Below, piece by piece: positions 7,995 to 16,600 of a stretch of 55,957 nt of DNA. Below the pieces are notes generated by a model, which had not been told where the DNA came from, made no database searches, and saw only the letters and a program-made list of their open reading frames with translations. The number at the start of each line of letters is the position of its first letter. Within the stretch, counting starts at the first letter, position 1. The DNA is from Candidatus Kapaibacterium sp. (GTDB lineage: Bacteria; Bacteroidota; Ignavibacteria; Kapaibacteriales; UBA7675), in contig JANQRB010000067.1 of the NCBI GenBank assembly GCA_028284775.1, forward strand, positions 1-55,957, given 5' to 3'. The position numbers and the translations under genes are program-made.

Positions 7995-9014
7995 ATGGGC
8001 AAAAAAGCGCTGATTACCGGCATTACAGGACAGGATGGATCGTATCTGGCTGAATTACTGCTGGCAAAGGGCTATGAGGTGCATGGCATTATCCGCCGTG
8101 CATCGACATTTAACACCAGTAGAATCGATCATCTATATCGCGACCGCCATGACCCGGAATCGCGTTTGTTTTTGCACTATGGCGATCTCTCGGATTCTTC
8201 CAACCTCAACCGACTGATTGAAAAAAACGCACCCGACGAAATATACCATCTGGGTGCTCAGAGTCATGTGCGCGTCAGCTTTGATATGCCCGAGTTTACC
8301 GGTGACGTAACGGGTATTTCAACCGTGCGGCTACTCGACGCGATACGTGATACCGGGGTCCCCGCGAAATTTTATCAGGCGTCTTCCAGCGAAATGTACG
8401 GTCGCGTGCAGGACGTGCCGCAGAAAGAATCGACACCCTTTTATCCGCGCAGCCCTTATGCCTGCGCGAAGGTGTATGCCTACTGGATCACCATCAATTA
8501 CCGCGAATCTTATGGAATTTATGCCTGCAACGGTATTCTGTTCAATCACGAGTCGCCGCGCCGCGGGGAAACATTCGTGACTCGGAAAATCACGCGCGCC
8601 GTTGCGCGCATCAAGGCCGGCATTCAAAAAAAATTATTCCTCGGCAATCTGGACGCCAAGCGCGACTGGGGCTATGCCAAGGAGTATGTCGATGCTATGT
8701 GGCTGATGCTGCAGCAGGAAGAGGCCGAAGATTTTGTGATTGCTACCGGCGAAACGCATTCGGTCCGTGAGTTTTTGGAAGAGGCCTTCACCTGCGTCGA
8801 TCTGGATTGGAAGGACTACGTGGAAATCGACCCGAAGTATTTTCGGCCGGCCGAGGTGGATCTGCTCATCGGCGACGCCTCCAAGGCCAGAGAAAAACTG
8901 AACTGGGAACCGAAAGTGAAATTCAAGGAGCTGGTGCGATTGATGGTCGAGGCCGATATCGACACGCTGCAACGCCAGCTTAGCGGACAGATACCGAGCG
9001 AATCTGAGTTCTGA
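7995..9014 (+). CDS. gmd: GDP-mannose 4,6-dehydratase
   Basis: 339 residues from the ATG at 7995 ([20 protein letters not shown]); the frame is open another 33 codons upstream but those do not resemble Gmd. This is an extended-SDR enzyme. It has the NAD(P)-binding glycine motif [10 protein letters not shown], the active-site [10 protein letters not shown] (YxxxK; Tyr and Lys), and the Gmd-specific segments [19 protein letters not shown] and [18 protein letters not shown]. It converts GDP-D-mannose to GDP-4-keto-6-deoxymannose, the precursor of GDP-fucose or GDP-rhamnose for surface polysaccharide. A partner reductase (fcl or rmd) is not adjacent. The DNA between yraN and gmd carries a TAACTTTG box. 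Confidence 0.96.
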   Translation: MGKKALITGITGQDGSYLAELLLAKGYEVHGIIRRASTFNTSRIDHLYRDRHDPESRLFLHYGDLSDSSNLNRLIEKNAPDEIYHLGAQSHVRVSFDMPEFTGDVTGISTVRLLDAIRDTGVPAKFYQASSSEMYGRVQDVPQKESTPFYPRSPYACAKVYAYWITINYRESYGIYACNGILFNHESPRRGETFVTRKITRAVARIKAGIQKKLFLGNLDAKRDWGYAKEYVDAMWLMLQQEEAEDFVIATGETHSVREFLEEAFTCVDLDWKDYVEIDPKYFRPAEVDLLIGDASKAREKLNWEPKVKFKELVRLMVEADIDTLQRQLSGQIPSESEF

Positions 9015-9168
9015 GCATATGTCGGAAGTGTAACCGTTCGTGGACGAATGTCCGATTGAAGCGCCTACCTCATGTTCAATTAGAACGTTGACCCTTTTCC
9101 GAAATGAGACATTTGGGCTAAATGTGGGCGGCATTCACTGTAATGGATTGTCTGGACTGTCAGTAGCG

Positions 9169-10824
9169 ATGACCGGGCTGAGCCCATGCTGCGCGCCCAT
9201 ATCAGATCGTTGCCGTTTGCTGTTGTCTGAATGCCGGACAGTTTTCCTGCGGGCCCTTTATATATTCACCTTCCTTTGTCTGGCCCATCCTCTCGAAGCG
9301 CAGGATCTACCCGATAGTACCGAAAAAGAAACCATCATCGAGAATATTACTGTCCAGGGGCGCGATATCCCGGAAAATGAATGGGATGATGTCGTTATTG
9401 CCGAACGGGATACCATTCGATTCTACTTCTGGTGCCAGGCCAATGGGCTGGAGCGCGATCGCTTTTTGTTCCGAACCACATTGCGGCGTCAGAATGGCCA
9501 GGAAAGATCCCAGGAAGTTAACTTCACGCCCGTCCGTTTCGTCGGGCTGGCTGAGGGTGGTTATATCTTCAGCGTCTATGCCACCGGCCGGCCGGCTGTC
9601 TGGCGGACAACAGCCAAGAGTATTCACTTTCGTGTCGATAGTCGACTGGCGGCCGAACGTGATTCCATCCGCCGACAACAGGAAGTACAAGATTCCCTCG
9701 CACGCCTGGCGGCTCAGGAACAATTAGAATCCAAGGACAGTTGGCTCGCCGGTAGTGCCGCGCGTATCGGGGCCGGAAGTGTTGTTTTATTACTCGTCAT
9801 TGGGACCGGAGTAACTGTCTACCGCCGCAGAAAACAGCTTAGCGCCTCGGCTCCATCCCATGCGGCGAATGACACGGGACCAAAAAGTCGTTCAAACCTG
9901 TTTCACAATCGGGCAAACGGTAAAGCCATGGCAAGTGATTCCTTAAGCAACGAGCAACTGCTTGGAATAAACTCCGCGCTGCGCGCGGAGATCGCGGCCC
10001 TGCGCGGGCAGATTGAAGCCCTGCAGATTCGTACCGAGGAACTTGGCAAAACCAATAGTGATCTGATGGAGCAGAAGGAGCGCCTGCTGCGTCACAAGGT
10101 TCAACTGGAAGAGCTGCAAACGCAAAAGGATGATCTCTTCGCCATGGTGGTCCATGATATCAAAAATCCCGCTGGCATTATCAAGGGGCTGGTGGAGTTG
10201 CTCCGCTCGTATGACCTGACGGCCATGGAGCAGCAGGAGATCATGGAAGATCTTATGAGCACCTCGAGCAAAATTCTTTCTCTGGCACAGGAAGTTTCGC
10301 GGGTGCTGGCCCTGGAATCGGGAACGCTCAACCTGGACTTGGCGCGTTATGATCTGGCCGAAATCATTGATGACGTCTGCCGCCGGAATGGACGAAATGC
10401 TGCGCAAAAAGATATCAAAATCATCAAAGATGTTGCGTCGGAATTGGCTGAGGTGGAGCTGGATGTCCAGAAAATGGAAGAAGTATTCGATAACCTGGTC
10501 TCCAATGCGATTAAGTTTTCGCATAAGGGCGCGATGGTACAGGTTTCCGCCGTTCAAAAAGGCAAAAGAGTATTGGTGGAAGTGGTCGACAACGGACTGG
10601 GACTATCCGAGGAAGATATTAAGCGTGCCTTCGGCAAAGGGGCCCGTCTGAGTGCCCGGCCGACAGATAACGAGACGAGTTCGGGCTTGGGACTGTGGAT
10701 CGTCAAGCGCATTATCGAGGCTCATCACGGACGCGTATGGGTCAAAAGTTCGCTGGGGCAAGGCGCCACCTTTGCACTGGAAATTCCTTTAACGCAGCCG
10801 AAAAAAGAAGAAGTGGAGTCATAA
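9169..10824 (+). CDS. Membrane-bound sensor histidine kinase with periplasmic beta-sandwich sensor
   Basis: 551 residues from the ATG at 9169, which places a hydrophobic signal segment (ALYIFTFLCLAHPLEAQ) at a sensible position; the frame is open 43 codons upstream. An exported sensor domain (about 55-165) resembles the Y_Y_Y domain of two-component propeller sensors, though the propeller itself is absent. A short coiled coil is followed by a membrane helix (about 200-220), a long cytoplasmic coiled coil (265-320), a HisKA domain with the phospho-acceptor His329 in MVVHDIKNPAGIIKG, and an HATPase with NLVSNAIKFS, VVDNGLGLS and SSGLGLWIVKRI. No receiver and no response regulator gene is adjacent, so it is an orphan kinase. 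Confidence 0.88.
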   Translation: MTGLSPCCAPISDRCRLLLSECRTVFLRALYIFTFLCLAHPLEAQDLPDSTEKETIIENITVQGRDIPENEWDDVVIAERDTIRFYFWCQANGLERDRFLFRTTLRRQNGQERSQEVNFTPVRFVGLAEGGYIFSVYATGRPAVWRTTAKSIHFRVDSRLAAERDSIRRQQEVQDSLARLAAQEQLESKDSWLAGSAARIGAGSVVLLLVIGTGVTVYRRRKQLSASAPSHAANDTGPKSRSNLFHNRANGKAMASDSLSNEQLLGINSALRAEIAALRGQIEALQIRTEELGKTNSDLMEQKERLLRHKVQLEELQTQKDDLFAMVVHDIKNPAGIIKGLVELLRSYDLTAMEQQEIMEDLMSTSSKILSLAQEVSRVLALESGTLNLDLARYDLAEIIDDVCRRNGRNAAQKDIKIIKDVASELAEVELDVQKMEEVFDNLVSNAIKFSHKGAMVQVSAVQKGKRVLVEVVDNGLGLSEEDIKRAFGKGARLSARPTDNETSSGLGLWIVKRIIEAHHGRVWVKSSLGQGATFALEIPLTQPKKEEVES

Positions 10825-10926
10825 AACTCAGCTGCGCCGACGCAATCCTGCGATAGCAGAGCTGTCGGTCGAATTGGCGATAAATAACCAAAGATTGAAT
10901 GTGGCCAGAAAATTCGTCCGCAGGAT

Positions 10927-11391
10927 TCAGAGAGCTTCCGATACACCCGTGCTGCCGAATCCGCCATCGGCCCGATCTGTTGCATCCAGGGTTTCGACTT
11001 GTTCCCATTGAACGCGACTATAGCTCGCAATTATCATCTGAGCAATGCGATCGCCGCGCTGCAAGACAAAGGGCTCCGTACCGAAATTGGCGAGGATGAC
11101 GCTGATTTCACCGCGATAGTCGCTGTCGATTGTGCCGGGCGCATTCAGCGCAAATACACCATGCCTGGCCGCCAGCCCGCTGCGCGATCGTATTTGAGCC
11201 TCGAATCCCTGGGGCAGGGCGATGGCCAAAGCTGTCGGCACCATAACTATGGCGCGTGGAGCCAGCGTCAGCGGTTCGTTGAGAGCGGCGCTGATATCCA
11301 TTCCGGCCGAGCCGGCGGTCGCATAGCGGGGAAGGGCCAGGTCGGCGAATGCCTCATCCGTTCGTGTGATTCGTATCGCTAATTCTTGCAT
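10927..11391 (-). CDS. dut: Deoxyuridine 5'-triphosphate nucleotidohydrolase
   Basis: 154 residues with all five trimeric dUTPase motifs in order: [23 protein letters not shown] (with the catalytic Asp), RGDRIAQMI, and the C-terminal arm [10 protein letters not shown] that closes over the active site. The enzyme hydrolyses dUTP to dUMP and pyrophosphate, keeping uracil out of DNA and feeding thymidylate synthesis. It follows the DUF2752 gene on the same strand with a 66 bp gap and is convergent with the membrane histidine kinase. Confidence 0.97.
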   Translation of the reverse strand: MQELAIRITRTDEAFADLALPRYATAGSAGMDISAALNEPLTLAPRAIVMVPTALAIALPQGFEAQIRSRSGLAARHGVFALNAPGTIDSDYRGEISVILANFGTEPFVLQRGDRIAQMIIASYSRVQWEQVETLDATDRADGGFGSTGVSEAL

Positions 11392-11457
11392 AGAATTTCA
11401 CAGATAATACAGAGAAACCATTGAGCGTGCTTTGGCAACGCCTTTCGTTCCGGACAT

Positions 11458-11898
11458 TCAGCCCCGCCAGCCTGTGCCAAGGCGCAACAGCCAAAGGCAG
11501 AGCACCATGCCTAAGAAGCTGAAAAGCAGCAGCATGCGCTGTCGGTCCGATAAGCTCGTCGCCAGTGCGCGACTGCCGTTTGGACTCAACGCCAGGGCGA
11601 GGGCGGCGGCAACGAGAATGAACGAGAGGGGGTGAAAATGCCAGGCCTGCGCCAGCTCGCCCCTGGCAATTGCTACGCAGGCTCTCGTCATGCCGCAGCC
11701 GGGGCAGGGCAGATCTGTTACGCTGCGAAACAGACATGGCAGAAGCTGTACCTTGCCGGGGCCAACGCCCATGAAGAGGGTCGCAGCTCCGACTACCAGC
11801 AAGCCCAGCAGGAATATTCTGGCCAAGTCTTCGCTGCGCAGGCGACGTTTAGTTGTAAAATTTGTTGATTTCACCTTGCTGTATAGCGGTTGAAACAA
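11458..11898 (-). CDS. DUF2752 family small membrane protein
   Basis: 146 residues with the DUF2752 signature CLFRSVTDLPCPGCGMTRA followed by a hydrophobic stretch (HPLSFILVAAALALAL) and two further probable membrane helices (about 30-48 and 115-133). The paired cysteines in PCPGCG are conserved in the family; the function is unknown. The ATG start at 11898 overlaps the end of the upstream DUF4234 gene by 50 bp. A GTG at codon 9 (KVKSTNF) directly after AAGG would shorten the overlap. The tight overlap suggests translational coupling of the two membrane proteins. Confidence 0.85.
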   Translation of the reverse strand: MFQPLYSKVKSTNFTTKRRLRSEDLARIFLLGLLVVGAATLFMGVGPGKVQLLPCLFRSVTDLPCPGCGMTRACVAIARGELAQAWHFHPLSFILVAAALALALSPNGSRALATSLSDRQRMLLLFSFLGMVLCLWLLRLGTGWRG

Positions 11899-12226
11899 GC
11901 GGCGTTGTAAAAATCGAAAGCAAAACGCAAATCAAGGCCAGGTCGCTGTTGACTTTTATTCCATGCACTTCCTGAATGTCATTGATTGCTTTCGACATTT
12001 TGTATTCGTAATAGAGCGAATAAATACCGCAGGTGATAAAAGTCAGAAGCAGCCACAGCCCAAAATTATGTTCGTCCGTTTCCTGCCAAGCATTAAGAAT
12101 CTTCATTTGTTTGTATTGCCAGACAAACCACCAGATGCCGCATGTAACGATACTCAGGATGATGAAAAGCGGAATGCTGATAACTCCTTCAGATTCAGGA
12201 TAGCGGAAATCCTCGTCGACGTGCAT
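11849..12226 (-). CDS. DUF4234-like small membrane protein
   Basis: 125 residues from the ATG at 12226; GGGAG five bases upstream decides this start over the longer open frame to 12274. Three hydrophobic segments are visible: ISIPLFIILSIVTCGIWWF, GLWLLLTFITCGIYSLYYEY and ALICVLLSIFTTPLVSTAIQ. The repeated xxITCGIY/W-W/Y-x-Y pattern in the first two is the DUF4234 hallmark. Function unknown. The last 50 bp overlap the DUF2752 start. A TTG-N19-TAATTTG sequence lies upstream. Confidence 0.82.
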   Translation of the reverse strand: MHVDEDFRYPESEGVISIPLFIILSIVTCGIWWFVWQYKQMKILNAWQETDEHNFGLWLLLTFITCGIYSLYYEYKMSKAINDIQEVHGIKVNSDLALICVLLSIFTTPLVSTAIQQGEINKFYN

Positions 12227-12271
12227 GTATGCTCCCAGATTGATAGTAGGAATGCTCCTTTGTCCGCCCGT

Positions 12272-12300
12272 CAAATTACAATTCTCATGTTGCTTGACAA
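12272..12300 (-). promoter_or_regulatory. Putative promoter of the DUF4234-DUF2752 pair
   Basis: On the minus strand TTG (complement 12298-12300) is followed after 19 bp by TAATTTG (complement 12272-12278), 45 bp before the ATG. The -7 box is one base shorter than the TAnnTTTG consensus. Similar TAATTTG boxes occur upstream of recO and aspS. Confidence 0.4.
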
Positions 12301-12605
12301 GCGCGCGATTGGCAGTACGGGGTTTTTGGTCTGGGAGTTACGCCGGAACAACACAACAATTTTCCGTTTCAGGCATGCCGAGCGAATAAAAAATTGGTCA
12401 TGAGGCAACTGTCGTCCATGCCTGACAGTGTCAGATTATTTGACACTTTTTGCCTTGCTAAATCCGGGTCATGATAGCGGCATGAGCCATGTAAAACATG
12501 GCATATAATTTGTAGCTAAGGAAGCTGTGGTGTGCAGTGGGCTGGGAACCCGCTACGGTTGACTATGGGTGATAACTGCTCAACTTCGAATACATCATTT
12601 GTCGG
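12301..12605. other. Intergenic region with small hairpins
   Basis: About 300 bp without a gene. It contains AGTGTCA-N7-TGACACT followed by a short T run (12427-12451), which looks like a weak forward terminator, and a nested palindrome TGACAGTGTCA (12423-12433). It also contains GCCATG-TAAAA-CATGGC (12486-12502). No gene runs into these hairpins from the left on the plus strand, so their role is unclear; an operator or a small transcript are possible. Confidence 0.45.
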
Positions 12606-12636
12606 TTGTTTATTAGCTAAGGCAATGATATATTTG
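12606..12636 (+). promoter_or_regulatory. Bacteroidetes-type promoter of tRNA-Arg
   Basis: TTG at 12606-12608 and TATATTTG at 12629-12636 are separated by 20 bp, a full match to TTG/TAnnTTTG. The mature tRNA begins 32 bp after the -7 box. It is independent support for the promoter seen before tRNA-Asn. Confidence 0.7.
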
Positions 12637-12668
12637 GAGTTTGTGCAGCGAATGCACTGGGCAGTTAT

Positions 12669-12742
12669 ACGCCCGTAGCTCAACTGGATAGAGCGTTGGA
12701 TTCCGGTTCCAAAGGTTGGGGGTTCAAGTCCCTTCGGGCGTG
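12669..12742 (+). tRNA. tRNA-Arg (CCG anticodon)
   Basis: Complete cloverleaf. The acceptor stem ACGCCCG pairs perfectly with CGGGCGT (12735-12741). The D arm is GCTCAACTGGATAGAGC. The anticodon arm is TTGGA-TTCCGGT-TCCAA with anticodon CCG. The T arm contains GGTTCAAGTCCC. The discriminator is G and CCA is not encoded. The gene is preceded by a TTG/TAnnTTTG promoter. Confidence 0.97.
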
Positions 12743-12839
12743 CAAAGAATAATGTCGCATCAAGTACATCACATTTCATTAGTTCCTCAAGTTCCAGCAA
12801 GCGAGAAAACAATCGAGCACGATTAAGCTACGGTTTAGC

Positions 12840-13565
12840 ATGAAGAAACATCAACAAGACAAGCTCCGCATTGAAGACGATCCGGATGAAGAATTGTACA
12901 TTGAGGAGGAGCCGGCCACACTTCAGGATAATATCCGTCGATATCTCATCATAACATCTGTCGCTCTCGGCATTGTGTTCGTCGGTTATATCGGGCTGAA
13001 TTCCTATCTCAATTCGCAGGCGGAAAAGCAGCGTGAGGCTGCGACGGAACTATCGCGTATACGGCCTTATTACGAGTCGGGCGATTACCAGGTGGCCCTG
13101 GATGGCGATCCGAGCAAATCGATTCGCGGTGCAAGTATCATTGGGCTTGCGCAAATCGCCGGAGAATATGCCGATACGGAAGCAGGCAAGCTGGCAGCGC
13201 TCTACGCAGGGCAGGCAAGCCGCATGATTGGCGACTACACACAGGCTGAAAAATATTTTGACATGGCCGGCAGCGCCGAAGCAACGATGACGCGAATCGG
13301 TGCCCAGGCCGGGCTGGCTGCATGCAAAGCCAAATCCGAACAATTTAGCGAAGCCGCCGGATTATACGAGCAAGCATCCACACTCGCCAAAGATACCGGG
13401 AATGACGAGCATTATCAGCTCTACGCCGCGATGTTGTACGAACGCGCCGGCGAAACAGGTGAAGCTTTGCGCATGTACAAAGGAATCATTTCCTCAAATG
13501 AATTCTCGGAATTTGCCGGTGAAGCGAAATCCGGGCTTGTGCGTTTAGGGGCAAGCATTGATTGA
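12840..13565 (+). CDS. Membrane-anchored TPR protein (YfgM-like topology)
   Basis: 241 residues. An acidic cytoplasmic N-terminus (IEDDPDEELYIEEEP) leads to a single membrane helix (YLIITSVALGIVFVGYIGL, about 35-53). An extracytoplasmic helical domain follows with TPR-like repeats, such as ASRMIGDYTQAEKYFDMAG, EQFSEAAGLYEQASTLA and ERAGETGEALRMYKGII (about 85-235). The topology recalls YfgM/TPR_21 proteins, which work with periplasmic chaperones and the Sec translocon. It lies 96 bp upstream of the T9SS cargo cassette with no promoter or terminator visible between them, so it may be transcribed with it. A role in cargo biogenesis is inference. Confidence 0.75.
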   Translation: MKKHQQDKLRIEDDPDEELYIEEEPATLQDNIRRYLIITSVALGIVFVGYIGLNSYLNSQAEKQREAATELSRIRPYYESGDYQVALDGDPSKSIRGASIIGLAQIAGEYADTEAGKLAALYAGQASRMIGDYTQAEKYFDMAGSAEATMTRIGAQAGLAACKAKSEQFSEAAGLYEQASTLAKDTGNDEHYQLYAAMLYERAGETGEALRMYKGIISSNEFSEFAGEAKSGLVRLGASID

Positions 13566-13647
13566 CTCTTTAAACGTTCCCTTCTCCTCTCTTGAATCCA
13601 GAAAATGAGAAAAATTTTGAATACAGTTCATTTAACTAATTTTTACA

Positions 13648-13658
13648 CCTCCGGAGGG
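13648..13658 (+). promoter_or_regulatory. Palindromic Shine-Dalgarno site of the giant T9SS cargo gene
   Basis: CCTCCGGAGG is a perfect 10-bp palindrome in which a strong ribosome site (GGAGGG) is abutted by its own complement. It sits 4-8 bases before the ATG at 13662 and decides that start over an in-frame ATG at 13605. With no loop it cannot fold on itself fully, but it could pair between transcripts. Confidence 0.7.
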
Positions 13659-13661
13659 TTT

Positions 13662-16600
13662 ATGCAACGTTGGTTTCGTGCAGTAATCTTAGCCGTAGCG
13701 TGGATCAGTATTTCATCTGTTCTCTACGCTCAGCCGCCGGTCGAACTCATTACCGGTGAAATCGGGCCGAATGATGTCCGGGTACTTTCAAAAGATACGC
13801 TTTATACGATCGATGGTCGTTTGCGTGTTAGCGGTGCCCTGGTCATTGAACCCGGAACCACAGTCGAATTTAAACCGAATGGCCGCCTTGTAGTAGCATG
13901 CGGTGGTCGCGTCCTGGCCGATGGTCAGGTATTTGCAATTTACAACAATCCCTTCGATCCCCTGGCTACGCCGAAGTTCAACAATCCTTCGGACTTCTAC
14001 TCCGGCTACGCGGATTTGGATTACTTCATCGCTCCGGGCGTCTATACCGCACCGAATATCGGTGAACCGACGGTGAACTTCAACAAAGCAGATGATCTGT
14101 TCCGCGTCAACCTCGGCACAGCTCCGCAGTTGCAGAACCTGACAGTTGGCGCTGCGATGCTCTATCACCTTTCGCGCATCGATTTTGCCGACAAGGATCC
14201 CAACATCAATCAGCGTCCGTGGCGTCGCCCCGGCGGTCGGGACATCAATGTGGAGCCCGATCGTATCACGTTCCGGGGTAATCCGGTTAACGATTTTTCT
14301 CGTGACTGGGGCCACATCGTGGTTATGCCCGGTGCACGCGCAGCCTACTTTCGCGACGTTGATTTTCAGAATATGCGCAAAGACTCGACAGTCGATCGAT
14401 TCATTACCAATGAACCATATTATGAAGCACCCGACGGTGTCAACCCTGTCCCCTTCCAGCGGCTCAGCGAGCGCATGACGGCGATGACGCAGGGATCCGG
14501 TGGTGCTTTGACGACCATGTCGGTCCGGACATGGTTGGTCAATTGTAACTTCGAAGACAACTTCGCCCGCTATCGCGGCGGTGCTCTGCAGATCCTGGAA
14601 GCGCCACTCGATGACTTCGGCGCGGGCACTGGACCGGCAGTCTACGAGGATTCTCGCAGTATTGTGGCGGGGCTGGACTTTTATCCGTTAGGAACAAATC
14701 CGAATGTCACCAACTATGCTACCGGTGAGGAAATCGATCAGCAGATCCCCGCGATCGACGATCTACGCAACTCTTCGCCGGAGCCTCTGACCGACAAACA
14801 GCGTCAGCTGGTGGATGACGGACGTCTTGCCGTTTATCTCTGCCGCATGCGCCGTCTGACCTTCCGGAACAATCAGGTTCTTGTCTCGAAACACGATCAA
14901 CTACTTGATAACGGCGTGCCGATCGGTACGAAGGACATTCTCGACGAAGCAGCCGATATTGAAGCTCGCCCGGATCGTCAATTCCGGAATCTGGCATTCG
15001 GCGGCGCGATGTACATTTCGGGCCGTAAACTAATGCAAATCAGCTTCGGTAATAATCATGATTGCGCGCCGGAAAGTGATTTCATCCTTTTCGAAGGCAA
15101 CATCGCACGCAACTTACAGCCGGGCGGCAGCAGCTCGCAGGGTGCGAGAGGCGGCGCCGTCTACGTCGGCACCAACACTTCGGTTATTTTTGCCGGTCGC
15201 TTCATTAACAATGAAACACAACTGGACTTTAACAGCAACCTCGGTGACTTCTCGCAGGGCGGCGCTATCTATGGTTCAGTCAATGCGCCCCTGATTAACA
15301 TCCGCGGTGGTCGTCAGCAGCTCGATGCCCAGGTGACCTATTTCGAAGGCAACAAATCAGGTCGCGGCGGCGCGATCTATCAGGCGGTTAACCCGCTGAG
15401 CATTGCCAACCGCGTTCCGTCGCCGGTCATCGGCGGCTCTGATTTCACGCTGACGACGAGAGACTATGGATTTAACATCAAGTTCCTCGGCAATCAGGCT
15501 GAAGTTGATGGCGGCGCAATATTCACATCGAAAAACATGCTGGTTAACGGTGCCGGCGGTACTGTCGGAACGGCGACGAACTACGGCGGTCGATTCCGCG
15601 TAGAGTTCCGTGATAACTGGGCCGGCCTCTCCGGCGGTGCCATCTCGGTGGATATCCGTCTGCCCCTGACGGTGGAAAATCGTCGTGTCCGTATTGTACG
15701 GACTCAGTTTACCGGCAACACGGTTGCCAGCGTATCGGTAGATGACGGCAGCGTTAAAGGCGGCGGCGCTATTTATGCGCATCGCGCCGACCTTTACGAA
15801 GTGCGTGCTACCGAATTCCTCAATAATACGGTCTATCACGGCAATGGCGGCGCTATTGCGATGGTCGACGTTCGTCGTGAATCCAATCGTAACTTCGTTA
15901 CCGACTTCGATTTGCTTGACTCCGAAGGCAGCATCATTGAAGATACGGCAGCTGCCAGTCAGCAGCCGTATACCTACAATACCAGCTTGCCGCCGGATGC
16001 ACGTTCTCTGACACGCTTCCTCGGCAACCGGGCGATTCCCGATCTGGATCAGATGGGTAGCGGTACAACGCAGGTTGGTGATGTCTTGCGTACTCATCCG
16101 AATACCAATCTGGCGGAAAACGGAACCGGCCTTGGCGGGGCTATCTATGTTCTGGATCAAACCGACATCAGTCGCCTTATCAGAGAGGACAGACTGCACT
16201 TCAACCGGGTGCGTTTCCAAGACAACGAAGCCTATTCCGGTGCCGTCGTCTATTCGGACAACTACGATCTCGAAATTGCTTTGCAGCGTTCGCTGATTAC
16301 CGGCAATATGGCAACATCCGAAGTCGGGATGGAGCAGAACGCAATCTTCGGTCCCTTTGTTAACGGCATCAACCCTGCCTCCAGCGACCTAGCCGGCGCT
16401 GTTCTTTATGGCGAGATGGTTGGACCGATTCCCTATGCCGATCCGCATACCGGCTCCAATGCCATTTATGACAACGGTGCGCGTTTCCTGATTCGTCTGC
16501 CGGATGCCCCGGACACGAAAGGAACATTGGCGCGCGGTGATATCGGCGCGGGTAAGATCGATAATATGCAAGGCAACTACTGGGGCCGCAGCGAAGCCAA

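Noticed and set aside
12516..12812. Minus-strand frame containing RPKGLEPPTFGTGIQRSIQL
   Set aside because: This is the well-known false translation of the antisense strand of a tRNA gene; it covers the tRNA-Arg cloverleaf.
13605..13661. Upstream ATG of the giant cargo gene
   Set aside because: It would put 19 polar residues before the signal peptide and ignore the strong GGAGGG site before 13662.
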